DNA from: Hyparrhenia diplandra
Lineage: Eukaryota > Streptophyta > Magnoliopsida > Poales > Poaceae
DNA: 64,000 nucleotides
Direction: 5' to 3'
NCBI GenBank assembly: GCA_015847255.1
Contig: JADLZK010009289.1
Location: 1-64,000, forward strand
Shown here: piece after piece, positions 1 through 12,908 of the stretch
Layout: every line of letters begins with the position of its first letter
Position numbering within the stretch: position 1 is the first letter of the stretch
The notes under the pieces: model-generated
Seen by the model: only the letters and a program-made list of their open reading frames with translations
What the model was told of the DNA's origin: nothing
Databases searched by the model: none
Translations under genes and position numbers: made by a program

Positions 1-2738
1 AAGGGTAAATCAAGAATTTTAGAAGCTGAATATGCAATAGCAATCCAAGGAAGCATACCCAGACGAAAATTAAGTTCTCACTTCTCACTCACGACCCATG
101 CATATAATTACAAAAGCTACACTAAGTAAGAAGTGTAGAATAATTAGCTCATATAAGGACCGCCATTGTATAATTAACCATTCATATCATTCCTTTGTTG
201 TGGTAGCGAGATATAAGTAACCACCATTAGACAGTCAAACATATATATGCATGGTGGGCACGTATATGATTGATTCTATGTTTCGGGAAATGAAAGTGAA
301 AAACTTGACATTATTGGATCTGTGGAAGGATGACGGCCGGCCGGGCGCGCTGTCCGTCCGGGCCGGCCAATAAGAGAGTTGGTTGTGCATTTCTGCTACG
401 TACCAGCACATGCGCCATGATCGACTACTGTTTACACTTTTCACGTGTATCGATCCATCCTAGCATCATCATATCACGACGAACGGACTGAGGCCCATGC
501 ATGCATGGCCAGTCGATCGATCGCCAGATATATATAATATAAATGTATATCTAGGATCGATAGAATTTACTAGCAATGCAAAATAAACATCAAATCAGGT
601 GAAAACACACAGAAACGCATCGATCAGATGTACGTGTGCCAGGTGGTGATGCTGTGCCAACGCTCGACAGCACTATCCCTATTCCAACAACGACATAATA
701 TATGTAAATGGATGAAATCAGTTTCGATCCATTCTTTTTGTTTCTAGCTTCAAATATATCCATTATTTTGTAGCTCGGTGCAGATCATCTATAGAAAACA
801 AACAATATATATCTAGCTATATATATTTAAGGGATTTTTCCCATTAACTTCAACCTCAAAGGCTTGAATGTTGCATAGTTATAAATTTATAGGGGGCTCC
901 ATATACTACACTTTGAGCGGTGGTAGGAGGAGCACGATCGAGAGGCAATCCGTAATAGTAGCTACCAGCCAGGCACAGGCAGGACCGCAGCATCATGATG
1001 CATCAGCTCGTGTGCATTAGGTAGCATGCAGCAATATGTGCTAGTACAATAATGTGCATAAACTAATTAGATCTACCAACCACTAATTGACAATTAATAG
1101 TCCTTCTCCAGAAGCATTATATTTCATCCTGTCGACTCGCTAGAAATGTTACCTACTATATATCAGCTATAGTTGATCCCGTCGGTACATTTGGTTGCTT
1201 CCATTTCCTAACAGAAAAACCAGCTAATTATATCAAAGAATTGCACTATTAGTTTTTACTGGAGCGGTATCTATGTCGTCTACTCTATCAGTGACGCTGA
1301 ATTTCGCAATGAGGGAAAAACAATATGAGCACACACACAGTGGCAGTGAATTCGACTGTGCCTGGCCCTGCTTTTGCATCTGAATTATTGGCTCCAGATT
1401 GCGATTGGACCAGCTACCCGAATCAAGCTATTGGCCAATCTACAAATCTCTCTCTGTCTTTCTGTTTGTCATCTTTTCACTGGCTCTTTTCGCAGTGAAT
1501 ATGCACTTATTGTATGCTGCAGACACTTAACCATACAATTCCCATGGCATTCCATCGAATTCATCCAGCAGCTAATTTGAGAATTTAAAGAGAGGAAAAT
1601 GGATTCCTATACCAATATACTGCTTATCGAGAATGGTAAAATGTTGGAGCCAACCTCTCGTAAATTCTGCCACAAATTTTATTTATAGTATGTCTATTTA
1701 AGATTTTAGGAACTATTTAGCTAAATGTGGTTACACCTGGGATGGCCCTCTCGATAGTGCCAACATAAGCTACCGTTACGCAAATAAGATTGAACTGTAT
1801 GATGAACCTCACCTTAGTTAGACTTAGACGAGTGGCAGCCTTGATTGGGTTCGTTGCGATCCGGAGCTTATTAACAGTTTGATCGATGGAGACTTTTGGA
1901 GAGGTAGCAGGCTGGACACTGTAAAAATTCAAGCTTTTTCAGCATCGATGGAGAAGCAGCTGTTCACAAGTCGAACTGTATAGCAAGTCTCCTGCAATTA
2001 AGTGCTTGCACACATGGACAAACAACATCCAGTACAAATGACCCATTCACAGTTTGTTTGATTTAGTCCACCATCCGTGGATTAGTATGCAATCCATCTG
2101 GCAGCACTTTTGCTTAAAAGCAGTCTAAATAACTTTTAACTGAACCCCCAACCCAGCCCTGCAGCAGCACATAATCTATTCAACAAAATAGCACATCATA
2201 CTGACAAAACGACTACACAATGATGAAAAAAATATACCACTACATCGATTTGTCACAACTGAGAAAAAGAGGAGTACTCTCATCTTCACTGGCACAACTT
2301 CAGATGATGAAAATCAACTAGTTGACACAATATATATATTTCCATAACCCATGCATATAGGATAGGACCATCTTAGATAGGTCCAACACCATCAATCTTC
2401 CCTTGACACAACTTAATCAGATGATACCAAATCAACTAGTTGACACAACATGATATTTCCATACTTCATTACATAAAATTACCATCATAGATATAGGTTG
2501 CTTACCATCAAAATCCCCTCCATTTTCAGACTTTGGTTAGTACCAAGGATTCAAGGAGGCAGAATCAGTTCTGTCAAGTAATACTTAGTCTTATGCCAAC
2601 TTGAAGTAAGAGTCATCAATTATTTGAGTAAAAAAGCCCGTTGTCCACATGGTTATGATGTACTCCCTGCACCAACAAAAGGGGCTGCTGAGAGCCTCTG
2701 TTTTTTATATGTGTGCTAGTGAAGTGGTGAGAGAAGCT
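1..2738. other. Non-genic AT-rich DNA downstream of RPA2
   Basis: No gene could be supported here on either strand. The open frames are short and show no family motif. The stretch is AT-rich except for a small GC island at about 335-368, where two GGCCGGCC octamers flank an 18-base core. An imperfect tandem duplication lies at about 2275-2500. Confidence 0.6.
2275..2500. repeat. Imperfect tandem duplication, unit about 115 bp
   Basis: Two copies of a roughly 115-bp unit follow one another. Each contains a CAACTT run, then AAATCAACTAGTTGACACAA, then a TTTCCATA stretch. The copies differ by substitutions and small gaps. The shared 20-mer is itself partly palindromic (CAACTAGTTG). No coding content is seen. 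Confidence 0.6.
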
Positions 2739-4983
2739 CTACTTGATCTTCTTCTCCGGCAGTTTGAACCGCTTGATTACTTCATCAACATGTACCCCAT
2801 GCTCTCTCACTGTCAACAATAGAATGACAAATACAGATGACATACTAACCAAGGCATCACAACAAATCAACTTTTTATTTGTTTGGTGAAAGAGCCAATC
2901 ATATTTTTGAAAGAAAAGGATGATCATGTGTAATATAAACTTTATTTAGGGCAATTTATTGGAAAGGCTGGTCAGAACATAGCAAAAGGTAAAATGAGGG
3001 GTCATAGATATACGACTTACAGGTTCACTGGTTCTTTAAAAATATCCAGCACCTGCGTGTTCAAATCAGTAACAGGCCCACTTTACACTTTCACGGTACC
3101 TGCAGAATTAGTGGAGATATGGTGATATGTGAGAAAGTTTTGATTAAATAATCAATGCAACAACTGCAACTATAACTTTACTGGATTGATTTCAAAGATG
3201 TTGGTGTGCTTAATTCACTGAATCCACTTGAGACTGACACTCCCCATAGAAGAACTGGTTCGTGCAGGACTGCCAACCTTTGAGATAAACCAGAAGCCTT
3301 GTAAAAACAAAGCCACAGGAAAGATAGCATGGAGTATTTCAATGACGATGACCTTAGTACAGAGGAAGGGGTGATACCTTTTAATTTCGTGTTCTCTATA
3401 TGCATCCGAACACACTGAATGAAATGCAGCGTAACCTCATTGAAATCAGTTATAGGCCTGAAAAGAAAATCAATATTATTTGTACGCTGCATTGTAAGAA
3501 TTGTTCAGCTAAAACAAACTTACTGCCACTGCCAAGGATACCTGATTGAAGAAAGCAGTAGCAGCTTTGCTTCTCTTGAAGTCCCTTGAGGCCAATGACG
3601 CGACATTACATACCATTTCCTTGATAAGTAAAAGAGAAACTTGTGATATATCGCACAAAGCATGATGATTTTTTTTCTCAGAAAAAACTGAAGCTTTTGG
3701 AAAAGTGTAAAGGTTGTAGCGCATACTTACTGAATAGCAGCAGTTTCGGAAGAATCTGAAAACATCATTCACCCTGCAGAAACAGAAACATAAAATAACA
3801 TAACTGTATTGCAAGAAACCTATTATTAGTAATTTCGGACAATCAACATGATAGGCCATGGAATAACTTGTTTGAACTTGGTTATTAGTAATTGGCCTAA
3901 CATTGGTGACTATTATCATTTTTTATAAAACAAGACAAAAATCTCACCAATATATTGTTGCAGAACTCCAGCACGCCATTTCTTTTTCAAAAAATGGGAA
4001 AAACTTCACTGAAGTGCATACTGAGTACATTTTTGGGAACTGACACACAAGATTTTTGCAGAATATTTTTGTGCTATACCAAAAGATTTGGTAAAACTAA
4101 CAATGCAACATCTTGCTTTTTTGTTCAGGTTAGTCTACACGAATTCTGCAAGCAGTTATTAAGGCCAACAGCAGTACTTTCAGGTTAGGTTTTTTCTTGA
4201 CAAGTTGGCATCAGCAGAGCAGTTTGTATCAGTTGAACAACTTATCAGGTCACACTAGAATCACTAGCCTTGCAGGGGGAACCCACAGTTGTTAAGGAGG
4301 GTTGACAGGAAGCATACAAATGGCTGCAGGCAGGTTCGGTGGTTGGAAGGAACAACAGATGGAACTGTTGCAAACATTCCACTTGCACAGGTATGGCTAA
4401 GCTTTTGATGTTTATATGAGTAAATACATGGTGATGTTTCCTGAAAAGATTTCTGGGATTGACCAAGTAAGCAAGCAGTGCAATGGCAGGCTCACCATTT
4501 TGATGAACTCGAGGCGGCCGGTGCCATCATCCAGCGTGAATGTCACATCAGTCGTCCGCTCCGTCTTGCCATTGACCATCCCCACAAGTCCGAATCTGAA
4601 AGTGAAAAGGGAACCGCGGCTGACGAATTAACATGTGCTTGCCAAGGGAATCTGGAAAAGGCGACGCGCACAGGGAATAAATTATCGATTCTAGGGGCGT
4701 ACGGTAGCCATCTCGACGCCATCGACGACGAACGGGCGCCCTTCTCGCCGGTGCCAGACTTGCTGCGCGTCGAAGATCTGCTTCACGGTGAGGCGGCATG
4801 GTGCTATTGGCCCCGCGCATCTGCAGATCAGATCACCCGGCTAAGGGAATCGACGGTTTGGGGGTTGAAGAAAGCGAAAGGGGAGGAAGACGGACCTTGG
4901 AAGGCGTGGGTAGGAGTCGGCGGGCATTCTGGGAGGAGGGTCAGCTGCGACGGCGAGAAGTCAGGTTGGCTAAACGGCGTCAT
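2739..4983 (-). pseudogene. RPA2: Replication protein A 32-kDa subunit (RPA2), frameshifted copy
   Basis: RPA2 is the middle subunit of the nuclear single-strand DNA-binding heterotrimer used in replication and repair. Exons on the minus strand are read as 4983-4896, 4820-4703, 4595-4496, 3773-3731, 3619-3542, 3457-3378, 3277-3182, 3099-3021 and 2809-2739, nearly all with GT-AG borders. The N-terminus has the family's SQPDFSPSQ motif. The OB fold shows LTVKQIFDAQQ, FVVDGVEMATVR, GMVNGKTERTTDVTFTLDDG and PITDFNEVTLHFIQC. The C-terminal winged helix ends in EHGVHVDEVIKRFKLPEKKI, and about the last 25 residues of the family are missing. Keeping the conserved protein in frame needs about one single-base correction in most exons. 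Nearly all are extra bases, for example in exons 1, 2, 3 (two), 4, 6/7 and 7. Either this is a young pseudogene or the sequence carries indel errors; splice sites and residues are otherwise well preserved. Confidence 0.9.
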
Positions 4984-5898
4984 CTTCCAGTCACGAGCGG
5001 CGGCGGCGGCTGAATGGGCAGATGAGATATAGAGGATCGATAAGGAGGGCAGGTCTAAAGGCGGAGCAACCTGACCTGGCGGGAAAAAGCGCGGAAATGA
5101 ACCCTGCTTCCCGCCATGCCTATTGGGCTCGGTGTGGAGGCCTGCCCCACATTCGCTGACAGGTGGGCCTGACTGCACTGTTCGGATACAGCCAACGAAT
5201 AGTCAAAGCTCAAATATCTTCTCGAACAGAATACCGCCTTTCACCTTGGACCCTACTTTTTTTATAAAAAAAAAGAAAAAAAAAAAAAAAAATGAAAGGC
5301 AGTAACAACCTGCCGATTTTTCAACAAGTAAAACCAAGTGCAAACTTACACAGGTAATGCTGCTTGATGTTCAGGAACGCATGATTCAAATTTTATATGT
5401 AAATCCTGGAACAAGATGACTGCATGCGTATGTTCTTGTAGGCAAACTAACGGAAAAAGGGTGTGCAGAGATTTAGCAACTCGCAGGGTTTTAATTATAT
5501 AGTTTGGTTCTGTAGGTTTCATCTCTAGTCTACAGCACAACTTTGAGAGACGAAGTATAAACTGTTGTGTATAGATTACACGGCAAGCAAACTTACTTAT
5601 ACAGAAAAGTGATTTAATTATATATATTATCAGAGCTATTACCAAAAAATGATTTTATGGCAAAACATACCATTCCAACTTGGCGAACAGGGTACATTAC
5701 CAAAAACTCCAACTAAATGTATTATCAGAATATTTGCCATCAGTAAGAGTGATTACAGCCTAAAATTATTCAACAGCTTCCAGCAACACACATCAAGTTA
5801 CATAGGGCTGGGAAGATATATAGTTCGGAACACAGATACTTTAGAGTAGCCATGATGGATGGAAAATTGAAATGGGGTCGAAAGTCAAGCCTCTTATA
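4984..5898. other. Intergenic space between RPA2 and DWF1
   Basis: This 0.9-kb gap lies upstream of RPA2 and downstream of the DWF1 stop codon, so it should contain the RPA2 promoter and the DWF1 3' end. An A-rich run sits at about 5264-5292. No further coding exon or recognisable element is seen. Confidence 0.55.
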
Positions 5899-7709
5899 TC
5901 ACTCTGCATGAGCATGAGCGGCTTCTAGGATGGCAGCTTCCAGCTTCGAAGCACCTCCCTCCTCACTCTTTTTGCCTTTTCTTAGACTTGTAGTAGGCGC
6001 TCATGAAGGTCCCTGGCATCACCGTACTACGGCGGCAGTGCTCATAGTGAGACGGATCAAACATTCTCCAAGAAGTCCTTCTCGCTCAGCTCAGACACCG
6101 CATACTGTGCTGGTACCCGTGGTTCCTGATGAGCCCTGCTCCAGCCTATGCACGGCTTCGGCACCGTTGAACTCCTCACCCCGTAGAACAGAGGCGGGAC
6201 GCATAGCGTAAAGCCAACGTCGGTGAACATTTGGGCGTAGCTGGTGTCACCTTTCCTGCGATGCTGCTCAAATCTGGTTCCGGATCTGCCATCGTCTTCA
6301 CAGGAAGCTTGTACAGCCGATGCAGGCACAGCCAAACTGGTACACCTAAGATCAGATCAAAAATAAAAATCTGAATACAGACAACCAAGTTGAAGAGGGC
6401 ACCAGCAATGGAAAAGAAAAAAAAAAGAATTGTACCTCCAGTTCACGGTGAGCAAAATCAAGTGCGTCGCTGACTTTGTGAAAGCAGCACAAAAAGCGTC
6501 TTGGATCACGTGGTTTGTCATAGTAGTAGTTCCTAAACTTCACCCTGGGTGATCTTGAGCAAGAAATCTTTGGTGGCATCAGCCAGCCAAGCAGGAACCC
6601 TGAACAGAACTGGTCCCCGAATGGTATGATCAGTTTTTCCTTCCCAGTACAGGGACCTCGTGTGGCGATGGTAGTATTGTTACTCCCTCGCGTAGGGATG
6701 TACTCCACGAATTCACCCCTCTTCAGAGCCGTCTCCAGCATACTGGTAGGACCAGGGCCAAACCACCAGCCTACACGGTTGATCCTGTTGCCCTTCTTCT
6801 TCGCCTCCTCTTCTGAGGCATAGACACCGGTCATCATCACACTCTGAGGATGAGTACACCATCCCTTCTACAAAGTCAGGGACCTTTGCAGGGTCACCAT
6901 CACTTGGCACGAAAGAATCAGCATAAGCCTCTGTGTGATTTCCTTCAAAGGTCCCCTGACAGGGTATATGCCCAGGCCTCATGTATTTCCTTAACAGGAA
7001 TGAGCTTGACCTCAGCTGAAACAAAGAGCCCGATCGTGCCCTTTAGGACCATGGCATGCCATAGAATAGGTCAGAGTGCTCATTTTGTCGCTTGGTAGCT
7101 CTCACAAGTTGGCCATCTGCAAGAACAACCTCCCATCCAGAGACAACCGTGTCAGAGAAAGAGGCCATAAATGTGAGAGCTCCCAAGAAATTCCCCATAA
7201 CTATTTATCAGACCACCAACAGTGAGGTCATCAAAACTCAGGGAGCCACAGCAAGGGAAAGATTCATCGGGCAGGTAGCTTTGGTTATCACGGCCCATGC
7301 TAACAAGAGGCTCGACCTTGGCAACCATCACTCTCTGTGTCAATCTCCAAGAATGTTCCTGAGTGCAGAAAGGTCGACCTGAAAATGTATGCAGCACGCT
7401 TGTAGTCTACATTGCGCATGCCAACGACCACCAGCTTCCTAGCAGCCACAAACAAGGCCATCCTTCTTTGGATTCCTCTCTTTAAGACGCTTCACAACTC
7501 TCTTTATATTCTGCTCGTGCTCCTTCTGTCGACGTTTCTCAGTTTTCGCGGCGAACCACGTGTTCCCCACAAAGAACACTGAAGTAGATTAGTGCAGATA
7601 TTGGAAGCTTTATAAAGAGAGCAGGAATCCATCGGATCGCACACCAAGTAGTCCACTAAAACTTCTTCCTTTTTTGGGTCGCACTCGAAAGTCTGCAAAT
7701 CCCGCCCAT
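5899..7709 (-). pseudogene. DWF1: DWF1/DIMINUTO delta(24)-sterol reductase, frameshifted copy
   Basis: DWF1 is a membrane-bound FAD enzyme that isomerises and reduces the C-24 double bond of sterols on the way to campesterol and brassinosteroids. Reading runs from the ATG at 7709 to a TGA at 5899. One clear 90-bp intron (6346-6435) lies at the place known for this family, after the HRELE motif. Landmarks in order are KKEEVLVDYLV near the N-terminal membrane anchor, VGMRNVDYKRA, VAKVEPLVSMG, DDLTVGGLIN and SSHIYGLF of the FAD (PCMH) domain, DGDPAKVPDFVEGMVY, VGWWFGP, GEFVEYIPTR, KLPVKTM, GDTSYAQMFTDVG, QYAVSELSEKDF and HYEHC. The total length would match the usual 560 or so residues. The frame changes at least eight times through mixed single-base gains and losses, and some conserved positions are altered, so this copy cannot make a full protein as written. 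Confidence 0.92.
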
Positions 7710-8252
7710 GTCCCCTGTGAAAAAAAAAGGCATAAAATCAAGGCACATGCAATCGCTTTCATCTGTCAAAATACTATAACGATAGTAACTGAAAAAGGAA
7801 TATTGTGGGAAAACAGATTAACATTGTGTCTATGATCATCAGAGTTGGCTGGCCTTAGAAGATGTGATGTAAATAACATAGGCATGTAACATCTTGTACG
7901 TGAACAAGAAGCAACTGGTTTTCTACTGCTTGTAAGTCTTTTGTGTTTTATTGACATTTTATTTTCCCAAAAAAAATTCTTTCAGGGCCACTCTTAAATT
8001 TTGGCCTAATACTAGTGTTTTCTTCTTTTTTAAAAACCAACTGCAGAAAAATCTAAAGTTCTGTTGGCACAAATAGAACATAACAAATTAGTAGAAAACA
8101 TAAATAGCATAATGTGTCAAATGAAACATGTGCTTTATCATCTACCTACAATTCACTTAAGAGATTTGGGCAACTACAAAAACACTGTTTTCTGAATTAA
8201 AAAAGATGTGAGCAAACATTTAAATTCGAAATCTATTTGCTGATGAAACAAT
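7710..8252. other. Non-coding DNA between DWF1 and the copia LTR
   Basis: This 540-bp AT-rich stretch is upstream of the DWF1 start codon and ends at the LTR of the copia remnant. It presumably held the DWF1 5' leader and promoter. I see no convincing exon or promoter element in it. Confidence 0.5.
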
Positions 8253-8375
8253 TGTTAGAATGAACATGCCAGCCAGATTTTATTATTAGACCAAAAGGGA
8301 AATATACATGTGTGTACACATATGCAAAAGAAACCCTCAAGTAGAGGAAATTAAAAAACATCTATACATCTAACA
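8253..8375 (-). repeat. Candidate 3' LTR of the copia remnant (123 bp)
   Basis: On the minus strand the segment starts TGTTAGA and ends TCTAACA, the TG...CA layout of an LTR with short inverted ends. It follows directly on the purine tract GAGTTTGAGGGGGG and contains an AATAAA-like signal. No second copy exists in the window, so the boundaries rest on this one copy. Confidence 0.65.
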
Positions 8376-8390
8376 CCCCCCTCAAACTCA
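8376..8390 (-). other. Polypurine tract of the copia remnant
   Basis: The minus strand reads GAGTTTGAGGGGGG immediately before the LTR start TGTTAG. This is the expected position for the plus-strand primer in a copia element. Confidence 0.65.
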
Positions 8391-9990
8391 TGGGTGGATC
8401 TACAACAGCGAGGAGTTTGGAAGTAAAGAATCTATGTTGAGCACAGATGCGTGGCTTGGTGAAGAAATCAGCTATACGAACGCCACGAAGGCACATGGTG
8501 GGCGTCGCAACCTGATCATGCACTTGCGATCTCATGTAGGCAGCATCAACGCCAATGTGCTTGGTGAGCTCATGCTTGACCGGATCTCGAGCAATATTGA
8601 TTGCACCGATCTTTGTCGAGAAGAGAGAGAGTGGAGTGCGATGGCGAGTGCACACCGAAATCCTCAAGAAGCCATCGAAGCCATGTCACCTCTGCAGTCC
8701 CCGAGTCGCCATAGCGCGCAGCTAGACCTCGAGCACTCGGCGGGAAAGCGACAATGCGCTTCTTGGTTTTTCCGGGCAATCAACGAGGAGCCAAGGAAAA
8801 CACAATAAGCTGAGAGAGAGTACGATCGGTCTCACTTCGCCCGAGTCGCATCGAAAGTATGCACGGCTGGAGAGAACTAGAGCGCGAGAAGAAAAAGCGG
8901 CGGGAGATAGTTCCACGAAGATATCGCGAGAACACGAAGGAGATGAGCATAATGGAGTTGGGTAGGAGCTTTGCTAAAGCCCGACTCAAGACATGAGCAG
9001 AGTGAGTGATGTCGGGGCGAGTGATCCCAAGATAGACAAGGCTCCCCAACAAGGCGGCGATAGCGAGTGGGATCGGCAAGTGGTTCACCATCGATGGGTC
9101 GGAGGTGAACATTAAGCTCCATAGGAGTGTCAGCAGTTCGGTGATCGATGAGCGCAGCAGGGGAAAAGAAGGTCTCGGGTGTACTTCTCACGAGAGAAAA
9201 AATGCCATCGAGGGGTGGAGGTGACCTCAAGCCCAAGGAAAGTAACGGAGAGGACCCAAATCGAGCACATGAGGAAAGTCTCAGCGAGACGCCGCTTCAC
9301 AAAGGCAATGAAGCTGGGAGTCATCACCGTGATGATCATGTCATCAACATATAGGAGAAGAAGAGTGCGACTACGAGGAGAAGTGTGAACAAAGAGAGCG
9401 GGATCATGATCACTAGAGCTGGAAGCCCAGCATCAAGGAGAAACAGAGGAGAAAGCGCTCAAACCGGCGCAAGGAGCTTGCTTAAGGCCATAGAGTGAGC
9501 GGCGCGAGCCGACAAACCATCCCATCGAGGAACGGAGTATCGGGAGGGGGCTGCATATAGACTTCCTCACGAAGCTTCGCCATTGAGGAAAGGCGTTCTT
9601 GACATCAAGCGTGAGATCGACCCGCGGGACGAGAGGCAGCGGCAAGAAGGGTCCGAGACAGTGGTCATGTGAGCAAGCTGGAGCGAAGCGTCTCTTCATA
9701 GTCAAAGCCATACTCACGCTTTCGAAACCACGAGCCACAAGAGCGAGCTTTGTAGCGCTCAAGAGAGCCATCCGAGCGAGTTTTGACCTTGTATACCCAC
9801 TTGCAAGTGATAGGAGTGACATGAAGCGGTTTGGGAACAAGATCCCAAGTGCTAGTGCGCTCAAGGGCAGCAATCTCCTCAGCCATAGCGTGCTGCCACT
9901 CGGGGGTGAGCAGCGACCTCCCGATAGGTCAGCGGGCTTTCGGCTAAAAGCGGCAGCTCGTGATGCCGCTAGGGCGAGGTGAAGCCAAAA
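8377..9990 (-). pseudogene. Copia reverse transcriptase-RNase H remnant
   Basis: Translation in shifting frames gives the copia polymerase. The first recognisable part is the SxWxLVP and CKWVYKVK region at about 9.67-9.88 kb. Next come DLTLDVKNAF and SLYGLKQAP, then the YVDD catalytic box at 9340-9351. The RNase H part ends in INIARDPVKHELTKHI and ADFFTKP near the purine tract. Several stops and frame changes make it non-functional. The residues seen match the plant copia family, not a cellular gene. Confidence 0.85.
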
Positions 9991-10579
9991 GGCGTTCGGG
10001 GAGGGACGAAGGGTGCTGCGATCACGAAGAGCATAGCGAGGAGATGGAGGAAGGGGTCCAAGGGACGGGACGGAGAGGAATCAAGTGGTGAGGCGGGGCG
10101 AGGGCGGCGAGTATAGTAGTGAGTGAGCTCACCGGGAGGAGAGGCGGTGGTGAAGGGTGAGGTGGAGAAGGTGGAAAGTAGGAGGAGATGGCGAAGGTGG
10201 AGAAAAGAGGAGGAGGTGGTGAAGATGGAGAAATGGGAGGAGATGAGCGAAGGTGGAGTCGAGGGAGGAGGTGACGTACGGAAGATACCACTCGGGTAAG
10301 CTAAGAAAGGAGAGGGACTCAGCGGTGTTAGGATGACCGGAGGGAGAAGCGAGAGGATAGTAAGGGCGGGACTCATCAAAGGTGACATCCCGAGATCCTC
10401 ATCCGCCGAGCAACGAGGTCATAACAGCGATAGCCCTTATGTTCCGTCATCGTACCCAAGGAAAAACACACTCGAGCAGATGGCGGTGAGTTTGAGTGCG
10501 CTCCACGAGGTGGAAGTAGAACATCACTGCAGACACCCAAAACAGCGAAGATGATCATACGAAGGAGGGTGCCAAAAAG

Positions 10580-11160
10580 AGCGGCTCATAGGGAGTGCAA
10601 CCCTTTAGAGAGGTGGATGGTTGGCGGTTTATGAGGAAAACCGCCGTAGAGACCGCCTACGGCCCGAGCGAGGAGCAAGAGGCGAGAGGAGATCAAGAGC
10701 GCACGAGCGCTCTCAAGAATGTGGCGATGCTTGCGCTCGGCAACACCATTTTGAGCATGAGCACGGGGACGAGAAAAAGCGAGCAAGGGTGCCACCGCGG
10801 CAAGATAGGAGCGATGGGCGTGGAGATGTATTACGCCAGCCCAGAGTCCGCCGCGAAAAACTTCGAATGGGAGAGTTATACCGAGTACGAATCATTGTAG
10901 CAAATTGTTGATAAATAGAAAGGAATTGGCCGCGAGATGACATCAAATAAATCCAAGTAAAAGCGCGTAATAGTCATCAATGAAACGAGAACATAATATG
11001 ATTGCCCTCCTTTTGAAACTATGGGTGCGAGGACCCCATACATCGAGAGTGTACAAGATCAAATGGTCTCTTGGATTTCGACTCACTAGAAGGGTAGGGG
11101 AGTTGCAAGCTGCTTGCCAAGTTTGCAACCCGTACATTGCGGAAGCAGATGTCACGAGAA
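10580..11160 (-). pseudogene. Copia integrase remnant
   Basis: Minus-strand pieces resemble the copia integrase core. DVWGP at about 11.02-11.04 kb corresponds to the usual D-x-W-GP stretch, RFIDDYY at about 10.98 kb follows, and NGVAERKHRHILE at about 10.72-10.76 kb matches the conserved glutamate region. The pieces lie in different frames and are separated by stops. The order relative to the polymerase is as expected for copia. Confidence 0.8.
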
Positions 11161-12866
11161 AGCGAGACCTAACACACCACTACCCACAAGATGCGGACAA
11201 TCGAGAACCCGGAGAGATGGCCAAGACGGCGATGCTAGCGCGAAAAGAAGTAGTGGATGAAGCGTCATCACGAATCTTTGTGGAAATAGGCGATGGAGGA
11301 GTCGCTGCAGGTGAAGGAAGGCGCAGCCAATCAAGCTCCCATAGGCGTTGTGAATCCCGACGCCCTAGGCCCGGTTCCCACCAAAAGGCCCGTACTGAAG
11401 GTCACGAACACAACAAGAATCGGACTCAAGGATTATGCGGCGGCCATGATCGATGATTTGACCATGCAGCGAAGTTGCATGGTGAGTTGAGGAACATGCA
11501 AAAGCGAGTAGGAACCTCAAAAGAAGAAGTCGAAAGAACACCTCGGCCCAGACAGCGGGAAGAGAAGTGCCATCGGCAGGGCGCGAACAAGAATAGGTAG
11601 AATCGGAAGATGACAAAGAAGATAGGTGTGTGGCATGAGGTGTCATGTGAAAAGAGGCACCGAATCAAGAAACCACGGGCATGATATACGACGAAGGAGG
11701 AGGAGGTGTGGAAACCGGAAGCACGGGTCAGTCAGCCCCGTGAGGAAGGGCCTGAGCTGCGAGTAGTGAGGCGGACGGAACATGGTAAGAACCTCTTGCT
11801 CGCGGCGAGACACGCAGCAGCGAGTGCCCTCGCGGAGTAGAAGAACCACCGAGCCACGAGATTGGCGCCTATCACGCGACGCCCATAGCGGTTCTGCTGC
11901 TGCTTCTTTTCGACAATCCTTCTCCTCGTGTCCATAAATCTTGCGAGTAGCCACCGCGCACACCGGAAAGAACCCCCGCCACCACCAGGGAGGCTGGGGC
12001 GAAGGTGGAGAGACCCGATGGAGATGATGATGCTGAGGACAGAGGGCTCCGGTGAGCACGGCTCACACCCCCGATCCGAGTCGTGTCTCCTCATTTCGTA
12101 GCTCGGGCATCGCCGGCGAGTGATGAGCGTGAACGACGAGTCGATAGTCGTGCCCGAAAGCGAGTCTCAAACTCGGACGCCTTGGCGAGCGAGAAGCTTC
12201 GTGAAAGGCGAGGTGTGTCCCGGCGGTCCCGTGGCGGTCCACAGCACGGCAAGTGCCACCACCACGAGAACTCAACACCCAAAGTTGTCCAGGCGATGCG
12301 GACATATCGTCATCTTTGCGGTGGAAGTCCTCGATCGTAGAATCAAGCGTGGCGAAGTGAGTCGAGCCTCCTCAACAACGGCAGAAGGTACATGGCCTCA
12401 TTGCGGATCTCATAGTCGCGACGAGGTGAGCCCACATGAGGTGTGAGGTGGCAAGACCTCGAGGTCCGTGCAAGATCAATCTCCATGCTTTCGCAAGTAG
12501 GATGGCCTTGGCGACTTTCTCTCCTCACGTAGCCAAGTCTCATAGAGGCCCAGGGTCGAGGCGATAGGTCTCATCGAGCCTCAAAGGCATCAAGAATAGC
12601 ATGCTTTTGCATCATCATCGACATCACGGAGGATATGTGGGGTTTGTATGGAAGAGCGGGACATACAGGACACACCGATCCCGTGCAAAGGTACCACGGC
12701 CGGTGGCCCATCCATGTGGACCTCCATATGGAAAACAAAATACGCCCCCAATTTGTGTCGCGTTGAAGAGGGGCCGGACACTTGGGGAGACGGGGAATAG
12801 CACACGGGCAGTGCGCAGTGGGAAGCGCCATGGAAGACGGCCCGGCTCGGGGAAGAAGGCGACACT

Positions 12867-12867
<1 letters not shown>
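11161..12867 (-). pseudogene. Copia gag and protease region, degraded
   Basis: This is the 5' part of the copia remnant by position. The minus-strand frames are basic and broken, and I could not place a clear CCHC zinc knuckle or protease active site. The assignment rests on its continuity with the integrase and polymerase and on shared base composition. It ends at a 38-nt poly(T) run without LTR or primer site. Confidence 0.55.

Positions 12868-12905
<38 letters not shown>
12868..12905. repeat. 38-nt poly(T) run
   Basis: An uninterrupted run of 38 T residues marks the right edge of the copia remnant. On the element's own strand it is poly(A) placed upstream of gag, where an LTR would be expected. 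Confidence 0.9.

Positions 12906-12908
<3 letters not shown>

Larger units (their letters stand above)
8253..12867 (-). mobile_element. Ty1/copia retrotransposon, 5'-truncated and decayed
   Basis: The element reads on the minus strand in the copia order gag, integrase, reverse transcriptase, RNase H. Gag-like sequence lies at about 12.0-12.86 kb and integrase pieces at 10.58-11.16 kb. Reverse transcriptase follows, with AALERTSTWDLVP and CKWVYKVK at about 9.7-9.9 kb, SLYGLKQAP at about 9.5 kb and a YVDD box at 9340-9351. RNase H with GSLVYLGITRPDI and ADFFTK lies at about 8.4-9.1 kb. A purine-rich tract leads into one LTR on the left. No 5' LTR or tRNA primer site is found at the right end, where the element stops at a poly(T) run. 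The frame is broken many times, so it is an old, immobile copy. Its GC content contrasts with the AT-rich flanks. Confidence 0.9.
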
